Part shown: piece by piece, positions 41,116 to 49,491 of the stretch
Layout of the letters: each line of letters starts with the position of its first letter
How positions within the stretch are numbered: the first letter of the stretch is position 1
Source: Acidimicrobiia bacterium
GTDB lineage: Bacteria; Acidobacteriota; Vicinamibacteria; Vicinamibacterales; UBA2999
DNA length: 64,000 nt
Direction of reading: 5' to 3'
NCBI GenBank assembly: GCA_016871275.1
Contig: VFZG01000004.1
Location: 87,893 to 151,892, forward strand
Notes under the pieces: generated by a model
What the model was told of the DNA's origin: nothing
Databases searched by the model: none
Seen by the model: the letters and a program-made list of their open reading frames with translations, nothing else
Translations under genes and position numbers: made by a program

Positions 41116-41330
41116 AGGACGTTGACGCTTTCCCCGGCACCCACCGTGCGCGTCATGTGCACGGCCAGCATCACGCGTCCGGGCAACGCCAGCTTGGCGT
41201 AGACGGACGACAGGTGTTGCTTGACGGTCTCGACGCTGATGCCGAACTCGCTGGCGATTGCCTTGTTGGACAGGCCGCGCGACACGGCACCGGCTACTTG
41301 CTGCTCTCGGCGGGTCAGTAGTTCAGTCAT
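41106..41330 (-). CDS. Stand-alone LuxR-type HTH protein
   Basis: 74 residues starting MTELLTRREQQVAGAVSRGL and continuing SNKAIASEFGISVETVKQHL, SSVYAKL: a full LuxR/GerE helix-turn-helix with no receiver domain. It may be a complete single-domain regulator or the 3' part of a lost response regulator; an SD-like sequence is not obvious. It sits between the FHA gene and the winged-helix-FHA regulator, divergent from the latter across an 89-bp gap containing 11-bp repeats. Confidence 0.75.
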   Translation of the reverse strand: MTELLTRREQQVAGAVSRGLSNKAIASEFGISVETVKQHLSSVYAKLALPGRVMLAVHMTRTVGAGESVNVLQR

Positions 41331-41360
41331 GCGAGCAGGTTACCCAGTTGGTGGTCCCCT

Positions 41361-41393
41361 GTCCTAGGGAGGACCTAAGGTTTTCCTAAACAA
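41361..41393. promoter_or_regulatory. Three 11-bp direct repeats (CCTA boxes), candidate PhoB-type operator
   Basis: GTCCTAGGGAG, GACCTAAGGTT and TTCCTAAACAA: CCTA at 41363, 41374 and 41385, exactly 11 bp apart. This is the spacing of direct repeats bound by OmpR/PhoB winged helices. A possible -10 (TAGGAT, 41404-41409) follows, so the boxes overlap the -35 region of the gene at 41420, which itself encodes such a winged helix. Autoregulation is the likely use. Confidence 0.6.
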
Positions 41394-41419
41394 GGCGCCG
41401 GGTTAGGATTCGCCGAGCC

Positions 41420-42079
41420 ATGCGCTATTCCTTCGCCGGCTGCCGGCTGGATACGGCGACCCGCACGCTGGTGCGGGACGGTGCCGCCGTCCACCTGTCC
41501 CCCAAGGCCTACGTGCTGCTGCGGCTGCTGCTCGAGCATCGGCCGCGGGTCATGACCAAGCAGGAGTTGATGGACCACCTCTGGCCCGACAGCTTCGTCG
41601 TCGAGGCCAACCTGCACGTGCTGGTGGGCGAACTGCGTTCGGCGATCGACGAAAAGTCCACGAGTCAGAGCTCGATCAAGACGCATCACCGGGTCGGCTA
41701 CAGCTTTGCCTCGGAGGTGACAGAGCAGCGTCCCGGGTCCGATCGTGCGGCCGGGCGGAGCCACGCCTCGCTGGATGTCGACGGGGTCCGGTACCCGGTC
41801 GGCGAGGGGGCCAATCTCGTCGGCCGCGACGCCCGATGTGATGTGTGCCTCGACGACCCCAGCGTGTCGCGCCAGCACGCGCGTATCCATGTGCACGGCG
41901 ACGTGGTGACGATTGAGGATCTCGAAAGCACGAACGGCACGCTGGTGAATCAGCAGCGCATCAGCGCGGCGGTGCGCGTCAACAACGGCGACACCGTGAC
42001 GTTCGGCAAGGTGCGGTCGGTGGTCAAGATTGCGCGCCCGGAGGCGCCGACGGTGATGATGACCGACCTGCCCGAGTGA
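41420..42079 (+). CDS. Winged-helix (OmpR/PhoB-type) regulator with C-terminal FHA domain
   Basis: 219 residues. Residues 1-100 form a trans_reg_C winged helix (LVRDGAAVHLSPKAYVLLRL, VMTKQELMDHLWPDSFV, HHRVGYSF). Residues about 115-205 form an FHA domain (VGRDARCDVCLDDPSVSRQH, IEDLESTNGTLVN, NGDTVTFG). There is no receiver or membrane part, so its input is probably a phosphothreonine partner bound by the FHA domain. The C-terminus (PTVMMTDLPE) has threonines like the neighbouring FHA protein. It is likely autoregulated through the CCTA boxes upstream. Confidence 0.88.
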   Translation: MRYSFAGCRLDTATRTLVRDGAAVHLSPKAYVLLRLLLEHRPRVMTKQELMDHLWPDSFVVEANLHVLVGELRSAIDEKSTSQSSIKTHHRVGYSFASEVTEQRPGSDRAAGRSHASLDVDGVRYPVGEGANLVGRDARCDVCLDDPSVSRQHARIHVHGDVVTIEDLESTNGTLVNQQRISAAVRVNNGDTVTFGKVRSVVKIARPEAPTVMMTDLPE

Positions 42080-42083
42080 CCGA

Positions 42084-42626
42084 TCAGTTCGTGCGCAGTC
42101 CTTCGACGAACCGGAAGCCGTCGCGCTCGGCCAGCTCGCGCACCGGCTTGAATCCGGCCTCGGTGAGATCGCGCAGCACGTCGTAGCCTTTCGCGCGGGC
42201 CTTGACGCCCTCCACCACTTCGATGCGGCCGCCCTGCCGCACGACGCGCCTGGCGTCGCGCAGGGCGCCGCCGCGCGCCGCGCCGTCGATGCGGCCGAAG
42301 GCGCCGGTGGTGTCGTCGATCACCACCATGTCGAAGTGATCGTCGTCGAACGGCAGCACGGTGCCTTCGACTTGATGGGTCTCAATCAGCGCGCCGATCT
42401 TCGCGCCCACGCCGGCGGCGCGTTTGGCCTGATCGGCGTCGAACGCAGCCACCGCAGCGCCGCCGCTCAGGCCCACCTTGCCCGCCAGCCCCGACAACAG
42501 CGCGCGATCGTGGCAGCCGACCAGCAGGAACCGCTCGCCCATGCGGACGCCGGTCATCGACACGTGGAGCGGATCCATCGTGCGGCCCCGCTTGCTCCGC
42601 ATCAGCATCCGCAGGAGAAACATCAT
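42084..42626 (-). CDS. Class I SAM methyltransferase-like protein
   Basis: 180 residues from MMFLLRMLMRSKRGRTMDPL. A Rossmann methyltransferase pattern is visible: RFLLVGCHDRALLSGLAGKV (motif I, with GCHD in place of the usual GxGxG), AAVAAFDADQAKRAA, FDDDHFDMVVIDD, ALRDARRVVRQGGRIEVVEG. The loose motif I leaves activity open. An in-frame start at 42689 would overlap the divergent inositol synthase and is less likely. It converges on the regulator gene. Confidence 0.7.
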   Translation of the reverse strand: MMFLLRMLMRSKRGRTMDPLHVSMTGVRMGERFLLVGCHDRALLSGLAGKVGLSGGAAVAAFDADQAKRAAGVGAKIGALIETHQVEGTVLPFDDDHFDMVVIDDTTGAFGRIDGAARGGALRDARRVVRQGGRIEVVEGVKARAKGYDVLRDLTEAGFKPVRELAERDGFRFVEGLRTN

Positions 42627-42649
42627 GCCGGCGATGATATATTTCCAAA

Positions 42650-43963
42650 GTGAAACAAGCCTTAGAAATTGCTCCTGCCCAGGGGACACTGGGCATTCTG
42701 CTGGTGGGCCTGGGCGCCGTCAGCACCACCACCATTGCGGGCGTCATTGCCATTCGCAAGGGCCTGGCGAAACCCATTGGATCGCTCACGCAGATGGGCA
42801 CGATCCGCCTCGGCAAGCGCACCGACGGCCGCTCCCCGAAAATCGATGAATTCGTGCCGCTGGCCAGGCTCGATGACGTGGTGTTTGGCGGTTGGGACAT
42901 TTTCGAAGAGGACTGCTACGCCGCGGCCTGCACGGCCGGCGTGCTGGAGCGCTCGCTGCTCGATTCGATCCGTCCCGAACTGGAAGCCATCAAGCCCATG
43001 CCGGCGGTGTTCGATCAGCGCTACGTCAAGCGCCTGTCGGGACCGAACGTCAAGAAGGGCAAGAACAAGAAGGCCCTGGCCGATCAGCTGATCGCCGACA
43101 TTCGCAACTTCAAGCAGAAGCACCACTGCTCGCGACTGGTGATGATCTGGTGCGGCAGCACCGAGGTCTTCATGAAGGAGGGTCCGGTGCATCAGTCACT
43201 GGCCGCCTTCGAGAATGGGCTCGAGCTGAGCGACGATTCGATCCCATCGAGCATGATCTACGCCTATGCGGCGTTGAAGGAGGGCCTGCCGTTCGCCAAC
43301 GCGGCGCCGAACCTGACCGCCGACATTCCCGCCATGCTGGAACTCGCCGCGCAGACCAAGGCGCCGCTGGCCGGCAACGACATGAAGACCGGGCAGACGC
43401 TGATCAAGACGATCATCGCGCCGGGCCTCAAGGCGCGGTTGATTGGCGTACGCGGCTGGTACTCGACGAACATTCTCGGCAACCGCGACGGCGAAGTGCT
43501 CGACGACCCCGAGTCCTTCAAGACCAAGGAAGAAAGCAAGAAGTCGGCGCTCGAGTACATCTTCCAGCCGCACCTCTACCCCGATCTCTACAACGACCTG
43601 TCGCACGTCGTGCGCATCAACTACTACCCGCCGCGCGGCGACAACAAGGAAGGCTGGGACAATATCGACATCGTCGGTTGGCTCGGCTACCCGATGCAGT
43701 TGAAGATCAACTTCCTGTGCCGCGACTCAATCCTCGCCGCGCCGATCGTCATCGACTCGGCGCTGTTCCTGGATCTCGCCAAGCGCGCCGGCATGTCGGG
43801 CATCCAGGAGTGGCTGTCGTTCTACTTCAAGGCGCCGATGCACGCCAGAGACCTGTATCCCGAGCACGATCTCTTCATTCAGCTGATGAAGCTGAAGAAC
43901 ACGCTGCGCTACATGCAGGGTGAAGAGATGATCACGCACCTGGGACGCGAGTACTATGACTAG
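42650..43963 (+). CDS. ino1: Inositol-3-phosphate synthase
   Basis: 437 residues. It converts glucose-6-phosphate to inositol-3-phosphate using NAD. The dinucleotide site LVGLGAVSTTTIAGV is at about residues 17-31; downstream are SSMIYAYAALKEGLPFANAA, LAGNDMKTGQTLIKTIIAPG, STNILGNRDGEVL, YYPPRGDNKEGWDNIDIVGW and MQLKINFLCRDSILAAPIVI, all typical of the family. The product could feed phosphatidylinositol or inositol-type solutes. The start is 24 bp from the divergent methyltransferase start. Confidence 0.95.
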   Translation: MKQALEIAPAQGTLGILLVGLGAVSTTTIAGVIAIRKGLAKPIGSLTQMGTIRLGKRTDGRSPKIDEFVPLARLDDVVFGGWDIFEEDCYAAACTAGVLERSLLDSIRPELEAIKPMPAVFDQRYVKRLSGPNVKKGKNKKALADQLIADIRNFKQKHHCSRLVMIWCGSTEVFMKEGPVHQSLAAFENGLELSDDSIPSSMIYAYAALKEGLPFANAAPNLTADIPAMLELAAQTKAPLAGNDMKTGQTLIKTIIAPGLKARLIGVRGWYSTNILGNRDGEVLDDPESFKTKEESKKSALEYIFQPHLYPDLYNDLSHVVRINYYPPRGDNKEGWDNIDIVGWLGYPMQLKINFLCRDSILAAPIVIDSALFLDLAKRAGMSGIQEWLSFYFKAPMHARDLYPEHDLFIQLMKLKNTLRYMQGEEMITHLGREYYD

Positions 43964-43980
43964 CCGTCGCTGATAACGAC

Positions 43981-44484
43981 ATGAGCCCGGCCAAATTCCA
44001 ACCGGCGCTGATTGGCGGTGTGGCGATCGGAGTGCTCTCGGCACTGCCGGTCATCAACCTCGCCAACTGTTGCTGTGCGTGGATCCTGTTCGGTGGGGCG
44101 CTGTCTTCGTACCTGATGCAGGCCAATCATCCGGAACCCATTCAGATCGGTGACGGAGCCATCGCCGGGTTGATGGCCGGGCTGTTCGGCGCGGTGGCGT
44201 GGTTGGTCGTGTCGGTGCCCGTGAGCTTCGCGATGGCGCCGTTTCAGTCGGAGATGACGCAGCAATTCCTGCGCAATGCGCAGGACCTGTCACCCGAAGT
44301 CCGCGCGATGTTCGAGAGCTTTTCCAGCGGACCGGTGGTTGGCATCGGGCTGCTGTTCGGCTTCTTCGTGATGCTGGTCATCAGCTCGATGTTCGGCATG
44401 CTCGGCGGCCTGTTCGGCGCCCTGATGTTCAAGAAGAAGCCCGTCGCCGTCATTCCTCCGCCGATTCCTCCGTACGGCGCTTAA
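43981..44484 (+). CDS. Membrane protein of unknown function
   Basis: 167 residues with about four membrane segments, arranged in two pairs ([40 protein letters not shown]; and a C-terminal [20 protein letters not shown]). An N-C-C-C-A-W segment in the first hairpin and an acidic loop ([20 protein letters not shown]) stand out. It is 17 bp from ino1 and is followed by an AATC-word repeat before acs. No family name recognised. Confidence 0.65.
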   Translation: MSPAKFQPALIGGVAIGVLSALPVINLANCCCAWILFGGALSSYLMQANHPEPIQIGDGAIAGLMAGLFGAVAWLVVSVPVSFAMAPFQSEMTQQFLRNAQDLSPEVRAMFESFSSGPVVGIGLLFGFFVMLVISSMFGMLGGLFGALMFKKKPVAVIPPPIPPYGA

Positions 44485-44510
44485 CGTCGGGGGACTCCCG
44501 CAAGGAAGGG

Positions 44511-44556
44511 AAATCAAGGAATCAGGAATCAAGGAATCAAGGAATCACCCAATCAT
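44511..44556. repeat. Octamer repeat (NNNNAATC words) before acs
   Basis: GGGAAATC, AAGGAATC, AGGAATC, AAGGAATC, AAGGAATC, ACCCAATC: mostly 8-bp steps ending AATC. It occupies the gap between the membrane protein and the acs promoter region. Confidence 0.8.
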
Positions 44557-44564
44557 CAATTCGC

Positions 44565-44570
44565 TATACT
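44565..44570 (+). promoter_or_regulatory. TATACT -10-like element before acs
   Basis: TATACT followed by CCCCCC and the ATG at 44577. A transcript from here would begin at or next to the start codon (leaderless), and no SD is visible. No clear -35 is present; the repeat fills that position. Confidence 0.4.
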
Positions 44571-44576
44571 CCCCCC

Positions 44577-46538
44577 ATGCCCGAGAACGTCTCTCCCGAG
44601 ATCGAGGCGCTGCTCAAGGAAGATCGGAGCTTTTCCCCCACTGACGACTTTCGTTCGAAGGCGCACATTAGCGACCCGGCGATTTTCGAGACGGCCGCGA
44701 AGGATCCGGAAGCTTTCTGGGCCGGGTTTGCGAAGGAGCTCGAATGGATCGCGCCGTGGTCCAAGGTGCTCGAGTGGAATGCGCCGGATGCCAAATGGTT
44801 CGTCGGCGGCAAGCTCAACATCAGCGCCAACTGCCTCGATCGCCACGTCCGCACGGCCCGCCGCAATAAGGCCGCGTTCGTGTGGGAAGGTGAGCCAGGC
44901 GACCGCCGCACGCTGACCTATTTCGATCTCTATCGCCAGACCTGCCAGTTTGCGAACGTCCTGAAGCAGCTTGGTGTGAAGAAGGGCGATCGCGTCGCCT
45001 TGTACCTGCCGCTGATTCCCGAGCTGGCGATCGCCATGCTGGCGTGCGCGCGCATCGGCGCGGTCCATTCGGTCGTGTTCGGTGGCTTCAGCGCCGAGTC
45101 GTTGCGCGATCGGATCAATGACTCCTCCTGCAAAGTGCTGGTGACCGCGGACGGCGGCTGGCGCCGCGGCCAGATTGTGCCGTTGAAACAGACGGCGGAC
45201 GAGGCGCTGAAGGAGACGCCGTCCATCGAGCACGTGGTCATCGTCAAGCGCATGCACGGCGACACCGTGTCGGTCCACGTCAAAGAGGGCCGCGATCACT
45301 GGTATCACCGCTTGATGCAGGACGCCTCGTACGAGTGCGCGGCCGAGGTGATGGATGCCGAGGACATGCTCTACATCCTTTACACCTCCGGCACGACCGG
45401 GAAGCCAAAGGGCATCGTGCACACGACCGGCGGATATCTCACCGGCGTCTACGCCACCACCAAGTGGGTCTTCGACCTGAAGGATGAAGACGTCTACTGG
45501 TGCACCGCCGACATTGGCTGGGTCACCGGCCACAGCTACGTCGTCTACGGTCCGCTCGCCAACGGCGCCACCGTGGTGATGTACGAGGGCGCGCCCGACT
45601 GGCCGCAGAAGGACCGCCTGTGGGAGATTGTCGAGCGCTACGGCGTGACGATCTTCTATACCGCGCCGACGGCAATTCGGGCGTTCATGAAGTGGGGCAC
45701 CGAGTGGCCGGCGAAGCACAATCTCACCTCGCTGCGCCTGATGGGGTCGGTCGGCGAACCGATCAACCCCGAAGCCTGGGTCTGGTACCACCTGCACATC
45801 GGCAACGCCCGCTGTCCGATCGTCGATACGTGGTGGCAGACGGAGACCGGCGCGATCGCGATCACGCCGCTACCCGGCATCACTCGCACGAAGCCTGGCT
45901 CCGCGACGCAGCCATTCCCCGGCATCAGCGCCGAGATCCTGAACGACAAAGGCGACCGCGTGCCGGTCGGCGGCGGCCTGCTGGCAATCACCAAGCCGTG
46001 GCCGTCCATGCTCCGCACGATCTACGGCGATCACGACCGCTTCGTGAGGCAGTACTGGAGCCGCTGGGGCCGCGACATCTACTTCACCGGCGATGGCGCC
46101 AAGCTCGATGATGAGGGCTACTATTGGCTGCTGGGCCGCGTGGACGACGTGCTCAACGTCGCGGGACATCGCATTGGCACCATGGAAGTCGAGAGTGCGC
46201 TCGTCGATCACCCGAAAGTGGCTGAATCGGCGGTGGTCGGCCGCACCCACGAGATCAAGGGCCAGGCGCTGGCCGCGTTCGTGACCGTGAAGGAAGGCGT
46301 GACGGCGTCCGAATCGCTGGCCGACGAACTGAAGAAGCACGTCGCCAACAAGATTGGCGCGATTGCCAGGCCAGACGACATCATCTTCGCCGCCGATCTT
46401 CCGAAGACCCGATCGGGAAAGATCATGCGCCGCCTGCTGCGCGACATCGCCGAGGGCAAGGCGCTCGGCGATACCACTACCCTTGCCGATCCGACCGTCG
46501 TTGCCAAGTTGAAGGACCAATACGAATCGCAGGAATGA
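44577..46538 (+). CDS. acs: Acetyl-CoA synthetase (acetate-CoA ligase)
   Basis: 653 residues from [23 protein letters not shown]-family motifs: [20 protein letters not shown] near residue 269, [15 protein letters not shown] (acetate/adenylate site) and the hinge [16 protein letters not shown], then [14 protein letters not shown] near 610-620 with the catalytic lysine that is commonly acetylated. [10 protein letters not shown] has the Trp typical of acetyl-specific enzymes. It makes acetyl-CoA from acetate and ATP. An open frame to 44199 runs back through the membrane protein gene and is not used. Confidence 0.95.
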   Translation: MPENVSPEIEALLKEDRSFSPTDDFRSKAHISDPAIFETAAKDPEAFWAGFAKELEWIAPWSKVLEWNAPDAKWFVGGKLNISANCLDRHVRTARRNKAAFVWEGEPGDRRTLTYFDLYRQTCQFANVLKQLGVKKGDRVALYLPLIPELAIAMLACARIGAVHSVVFGGFSAESLRDRINDSSCKVLVTADGGWRRGQIVPLKQTADEALKETPSIEHVVIVKRMHGDTVSVHVKEGRDHWYHRLMQDASYECAAEVMDAEDMLYILYTSGTTGKPKGIVHTTGGYLTGVYATTKWVFDLKDEDVYWCTADIGWVTGHSYVVYGPLANGATVVMYEGAPDWPQKDRLWEIVERYGVTIFYTAPTAIRAFMKWGTEWPAKHNLTSLRLMGSVGEPINPEAWVWYHLHIGNARCPIVDTWWQTETGAIAITPLPGITRTKPGSATQPFPGISAEILNDKGDRVPVGGGLLAITKPWPSMLRTIYGDHDRFVRQYWSRWGRDIYFTGDGAKLDDEGYYWLLGRVDDVLNVAGHRIGTMEVESALVDHPKVAESAVVGRTHEIKGQALAAFVTVKEGVTASESLADELKKHVANKIGAIARPDDIIFAADLPKTRSGKIMRRLLRDIAEGKALGDTTTLADPTVVAKLKDQYESQE

Positions 46539-46550
46539 CAGGAGACGCTG

Positions 46551-46988
46551 ATGGCCAATTCAGGACAGAACTACCAGAACCACATCCGCTGGTTTCCACT
46601 GTTCCACTTCGTCGCCATGCCGATTACGCTGTTCTCCTTTCTGAATGAACTGAGGCACCTCTGGATGAATCCGAGCCGCTCAACGGCCTTCGGCGCGGTG
46701 GTGGCGTTCGGGATTCTGGCGTCGGTGTTTGCCGCGCGCCTGATGGCATTGAAGGTGCAGGATCGGGTCATCCGCCTGGAGATGCACCTGCGCATGCCGG
46801 CGCTGCTGCCGGCCGATCTGCAGGCCCGCATGCACGAACTGACACCGGCGCAGTTGGTCAGCCTGCGGTTCGCGGGCGACCAGGAGCTTGCCGATCTCGT
46901 CCGCCAGGTGCTGGACGGCAAGTTGACCAAGCCGTCCGACATCAAGCGCGCGATTAAGCACTGGAAAGGCGACTACCTCCGCGCGTAG
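46551..46988 (+). CDS. DUF6526-type membrane protein
   Basis: 145 residues with a good SD (CAGGAGA, 7 bp before ATG). The N-terminus YQNHIRWFPLFHFVAMPITL and a second helix (AFGAVVAFGILASVFAARL) give two membrane segments; a cytosolic helical tail follows (RMHELTPAQLVSLRFAGD). This matches the DUF6526 family (recall). It is 12 bp from acs and probably co-transcribed. Function unknown. Confidence 0.75.
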   Translation: MANSGQNYQNHIRWFPLFHFVAMPITLFSFLNELRHLWMNPSRSTAFGAVVAFGILASVFAARLMALKVQDRVIRLEMHLRMPALLPADLQARMHELTPAQLVSLRFAGDQELADLVRQVLDGKLTKPSDIKRAIKHWKGDYLRA

Positions 46989-47039
46989 CGTGCGATCAGC
47001 TTGCCGTCGGGTCCCGAGGCTGAGCCTCGAGCGACGCCG

Positions 47040-47966
47040 CTATTTCGCGACGATCACCGTAACATTCTCGTACGTGAACAGCGATCCATCGCTGGCCACC
47101 GCGCGGAGCACGTACGTGCCCGGCTCTGTGAACGTCACCTTCGCCTCCCACTTGTTGCCGGCGGGCGGCTCGGGGATTGTCCAGGGCGGCGACCACGGCG
47201 AATTCGCGTAGGCGCGCGTGTCGGTCCACGCCTTCATCTGATCGGGCGTGAAAGAGACGGCGGCGGCGTTGCCGCGATAGACGATCCACGAGAACCGCAG
47301 CCCGGGCCCGCTCGTCGCGACGATCGATGACGGCGGCCGATACAGCGCCGCGGTGCTGATCGTCGGCTGTCCATCCGGCCCTGGCGTCGGCCCGGGGCGG
47401 CGCTTCGGAATGTTGTCCGGATCGTTGGCGATGGCGGTGAGCGGCACGGCCTCGCCGATCTTGACGCTGCGCTTCGTTTCGGCGACGGTCAACGATGGCG
47501 GGATGTTGCTGCGCAGCTCATCGCGCAGGCTGCCGAAGTCGCCGCCGACTTCGGTCGAGATCACCTGCGGATCGATCTGGTAGTCGCTCTTCAGCGACGC
47601 ATACGCCCTTTCCGTCTTGCCGTTGGCGGTCAGCGTCCAGATCAACTCCCTGGTGCCGAAGTCGGCCGGGACGCGAATCGAAAACAGAAACGGGTTGCGG
47701 CGCGGGTAGAAATGCGTGGGCTGGCCTTGATCGGGCCCGCCGGGTTCGATGGCGTTCTGCGGCCCGATTGGCACGTCGAACTCCTGCTGCCAGTTCGAAT
47801 TCATGTAGCCAAACACCAGCGTGAACGAGCCGTCAGCGTTCGGCATCCAGCCTTCATAGGCCGGGCTCAGACCTTGACCGCTCGAGTACATGAAGCGCGT
47901 CTGCGCGCCGCCGGCAAGCTGCACGGCGGCGACCAGCGCCGCCGTGAGGACGATTCGCCGCATCAT
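47040..47966 (-). CDS. Exported protein of unknown function, paired with a cytochrome c
   Basis: 308 residues from MMRRIVLTAALVAAVQLAGG, a signal peptide. The mature protein is beta-rich and aromatic (SGQGLSPAYEGWMPNADGSF, LVFGYMNSNWQQEFDVPIGP) and ends with a PKD/Ig-like strand pattern (EAKVTFTEPGTYVLRAVASD). The start overlaps the stop of the upstream cytochrome gene (TGATG), so the two are coupled. This gene pair is common in Acidobacteria and Gemmatimonadetes (recall). An open frame upstream to 48173 lies inside the cytochrome gene. No catalytic motif recognised. Confidence 0.7.
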   Translation of the reverse strand: MMRRIVLTAALVAAVQLAGGAQTRFMYSSGQGLSPAYEGWMPNADGSFTLVFGYMNSNWQQEFDVPIGPQNAIEPGGPDQGQPTHFYPRRNPFLFSIRVPADFGTRELIWTLTANGKTERAYASLKSDYQIDPQVISTEVGGDFGSLRDELRSNIPPSLTVAETKRSVKIGEAVPLTAIANDPDNIPKRRPGPTPGPDGQPTISTAALYRPPSSIVATSGPGLRFSWIVYRGNAAAVSFTPDQMKAWTDTRAYANSPWSPPWTIPEPPAGNKWEAKVTFTEPGTYVLRAVASDGSLFTYENVTVIVAK

Positions 47967-49429
47967 TGTTGTCCCGGCGCGCGCGTCGCGGTCGGTGTCG
48001 CCTGCGGCACGGGGGCCCAGCACAGCGGACAGCCAATGTCGTAGTCGTTGCGCGATTTCATGTTGGCGCGCCGTTTGGCCATTTCCGCCTGGAACTGCTC
48101 CTCGGTCAGCGTCACCGAATACCCGAGGTCGATGAACATGTTCGAGATCGACCGGCGTCCGCCGCCGGCCCAATTGCGTGAGTCAGCGGGATTCTTGTTG
48201 TCCTTGGTCGTGTCGAGGAAGCCAATCAGGTGAACGATGGTGCCCTTCGGCAGCAGCGGCGCCTGGTCGTCTTCATAGACATACTGCTTCACCCAGTTGT
48301 GATCGTAACCAACGCAGTTGAGCGTCAGGATGTTGTGGCCCCAGATCGCTTCCAGGCACATCCGCACCCCGGGCGCGTGCAGGTGCGGCTCGAAGGCGAT
48401 GATCTTGGTGTGCTCCTGCAGCGTGGCGAACGAATGCAGCTCCTGGTTCTTCTGATCCGGCTTGACGTCGAGATCAATGCCGTTGCCGAGCCGCAACGAC
48501 GACCGCCGGTAGAGCGGCTTGTAGCCGACCGGGAAGAACCGGAAGCCGAATTCCAGATGCGCCTTCGTCTCGCGGCCGTTCGAATGCCAGTGATAGGCGC
48601 TCAACGCCAGCGCCGAGTTCTTCTGCAACAGCCGGCCTGACTCGGCGGGGAAGATGTCCGGGTTGCGGCCGACTTCGTGAATCGGCCAGCTCGTGCTTAC
48701 GGCTTCGGCACCCACCGTCGATGCGCCTTCACCCTGCACCACGCTCTCGTAGGTCATGTGGTGAAACACGTAGCGCCCGCCCACGGTCGACGACGAACCA
48801 CCGGCGGGAATATCGTTGACTTCGCGCACCTCGACGGACGAAACGTAGCGGTCCTCTTTGAGACCGGTCGGCACCATCCCGAGGGAACCCCAGCGATCGG
48901 GACCGGTGGCGGGAACGACGACCTCGGGCGACTTGACAATCAGATCGGGCTCTCCGAGCTGCCACTTGTCGGCATGCTCGAAGTCCAGGGGCTTCGGCAT
49001 GTCGGCAGGATTGCCGCGCGGCGCGCCGCCGTCGGCCCACCTGGCGATCATCGCAATCTCGGCGTCGCTCAGCGAGGGATCCTCCTTGAAGCCCTGGATG
49101 CCGATGTTCTTCTCGACGAACCACGGCGGCATGACGCCGGCGTGGGGGCCCAGGCCGGTCCGCATCTTGATTGACCGTGCCCACGGCCGCACCTGCTCGT
49201 AGGTCACCAGCGGCATGGGCGCGCCGCCATCGGGCCGGTGGCACCGCTGGCAGCTGCGCTGCAGAATCGGCGCGATGTGTTTGGCAAAGGTCACATCGCC
49301 GGCGGGTTGAGTCGTCGGCGCCGCTTGCCCGCCGAAGGGCTCTGCGCGCAGGTTGGCGGGCGCTGCCGACCAGCCGAGGAGAGCCGCCGCGAATACACCG
49401 AACGCCGCCGCCGTGAAAGTGGCCCGCAT
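47963..49429 (-). CDS. Monohaem cytochrome c with PHM-like copper domain (putative)
   Basis: 488 residues from MRATFTAAAFGVFAAALLGW (signal peptide). A haem site CQRCH lies at residues 60-64, with VTFAKHIAPILQRS before it and MPPWF as a possible axial Met region. The long C-terminal part is rich in paired His and aromatic strands (YVFHHMTYES, YHWHSNGRETKAHLEFGFRF, EPHLHAPGVRMCLEA, NCVGYDHNW), a style like copper type II ascorbate-dependent monooxygenases (PHM/DBM). This is a guess at fold level. The first 102 codons of the longer frame from 49735 overlap the PQQ gene and are not used. Confidence 0.7.
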   Translation of the reverse strand: MRATFTAAAFGVFAAALLGWSAAPANLRAEPFGGQAAPTTQPAGDVTFAKHIAPILQRSCQRCHRPDGGAPMPLVTYEQVRPWARSIKMRTGLGPHAGVMPPWFVEKNIGIQGFKEDPSLSDAEIAMIARWADGGAPRGNPADMPKPLDFEHADKWQLGEPDLIVKSPEVVVPATGPDRWGSLGMVPTGLKEDRYVSSVEVREVNDIPAGGSSSTVGGRYVFHHMTYESVVQGEGASTVGAEAVSTSWPIHEVGRNPDIFPAESGRLLQKNSALALSAYHWHSNGRETKAHLEFGFRFFPVGYKPLYRRSSLRLGNGIDLDVKPDQKNQELHSFATLQEHTKIIAFEPHLHAPGVRMCLEAIWGHNILTLNCVGYDHNWVKQYVYEDDQAPLLPKGTIVHLIGFLDTTKDNKNPADSRNWAGGGRRSISNMFIDLGYSVTLTEEQFQAEMAKRRANMKSRNDYDIGCPLCWAPVPQATPTATRAPGQQ

Positions 49430-49439
49430 GTTGCCTCCA

Positions 49440-49471
49440 TCCGCCTTTGCGCCGACCGCGTCGGCGGGACC
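49440..49471. repeat. Imperfect-palindrome family copy
   Basis: TCCGCCTTTGCG ... GCGTCGGCGGGACC: TCCGCC and GGCGGGA arms. It lies between the PQQ dehydrogenase stop (49492) and the cytochrome start (49429). Confidence 0.65.
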
Positions 49472-49491
49472 AGGCGAAAATACGCCCTTTC

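Noticed and set aside
47015-47029. CGAGGCT-G-AGCCTCG palindrome between convergent genes as a terminator
   Set aside because: Good symmetry but almost no loop and no T run on either side; too weak to annotate.
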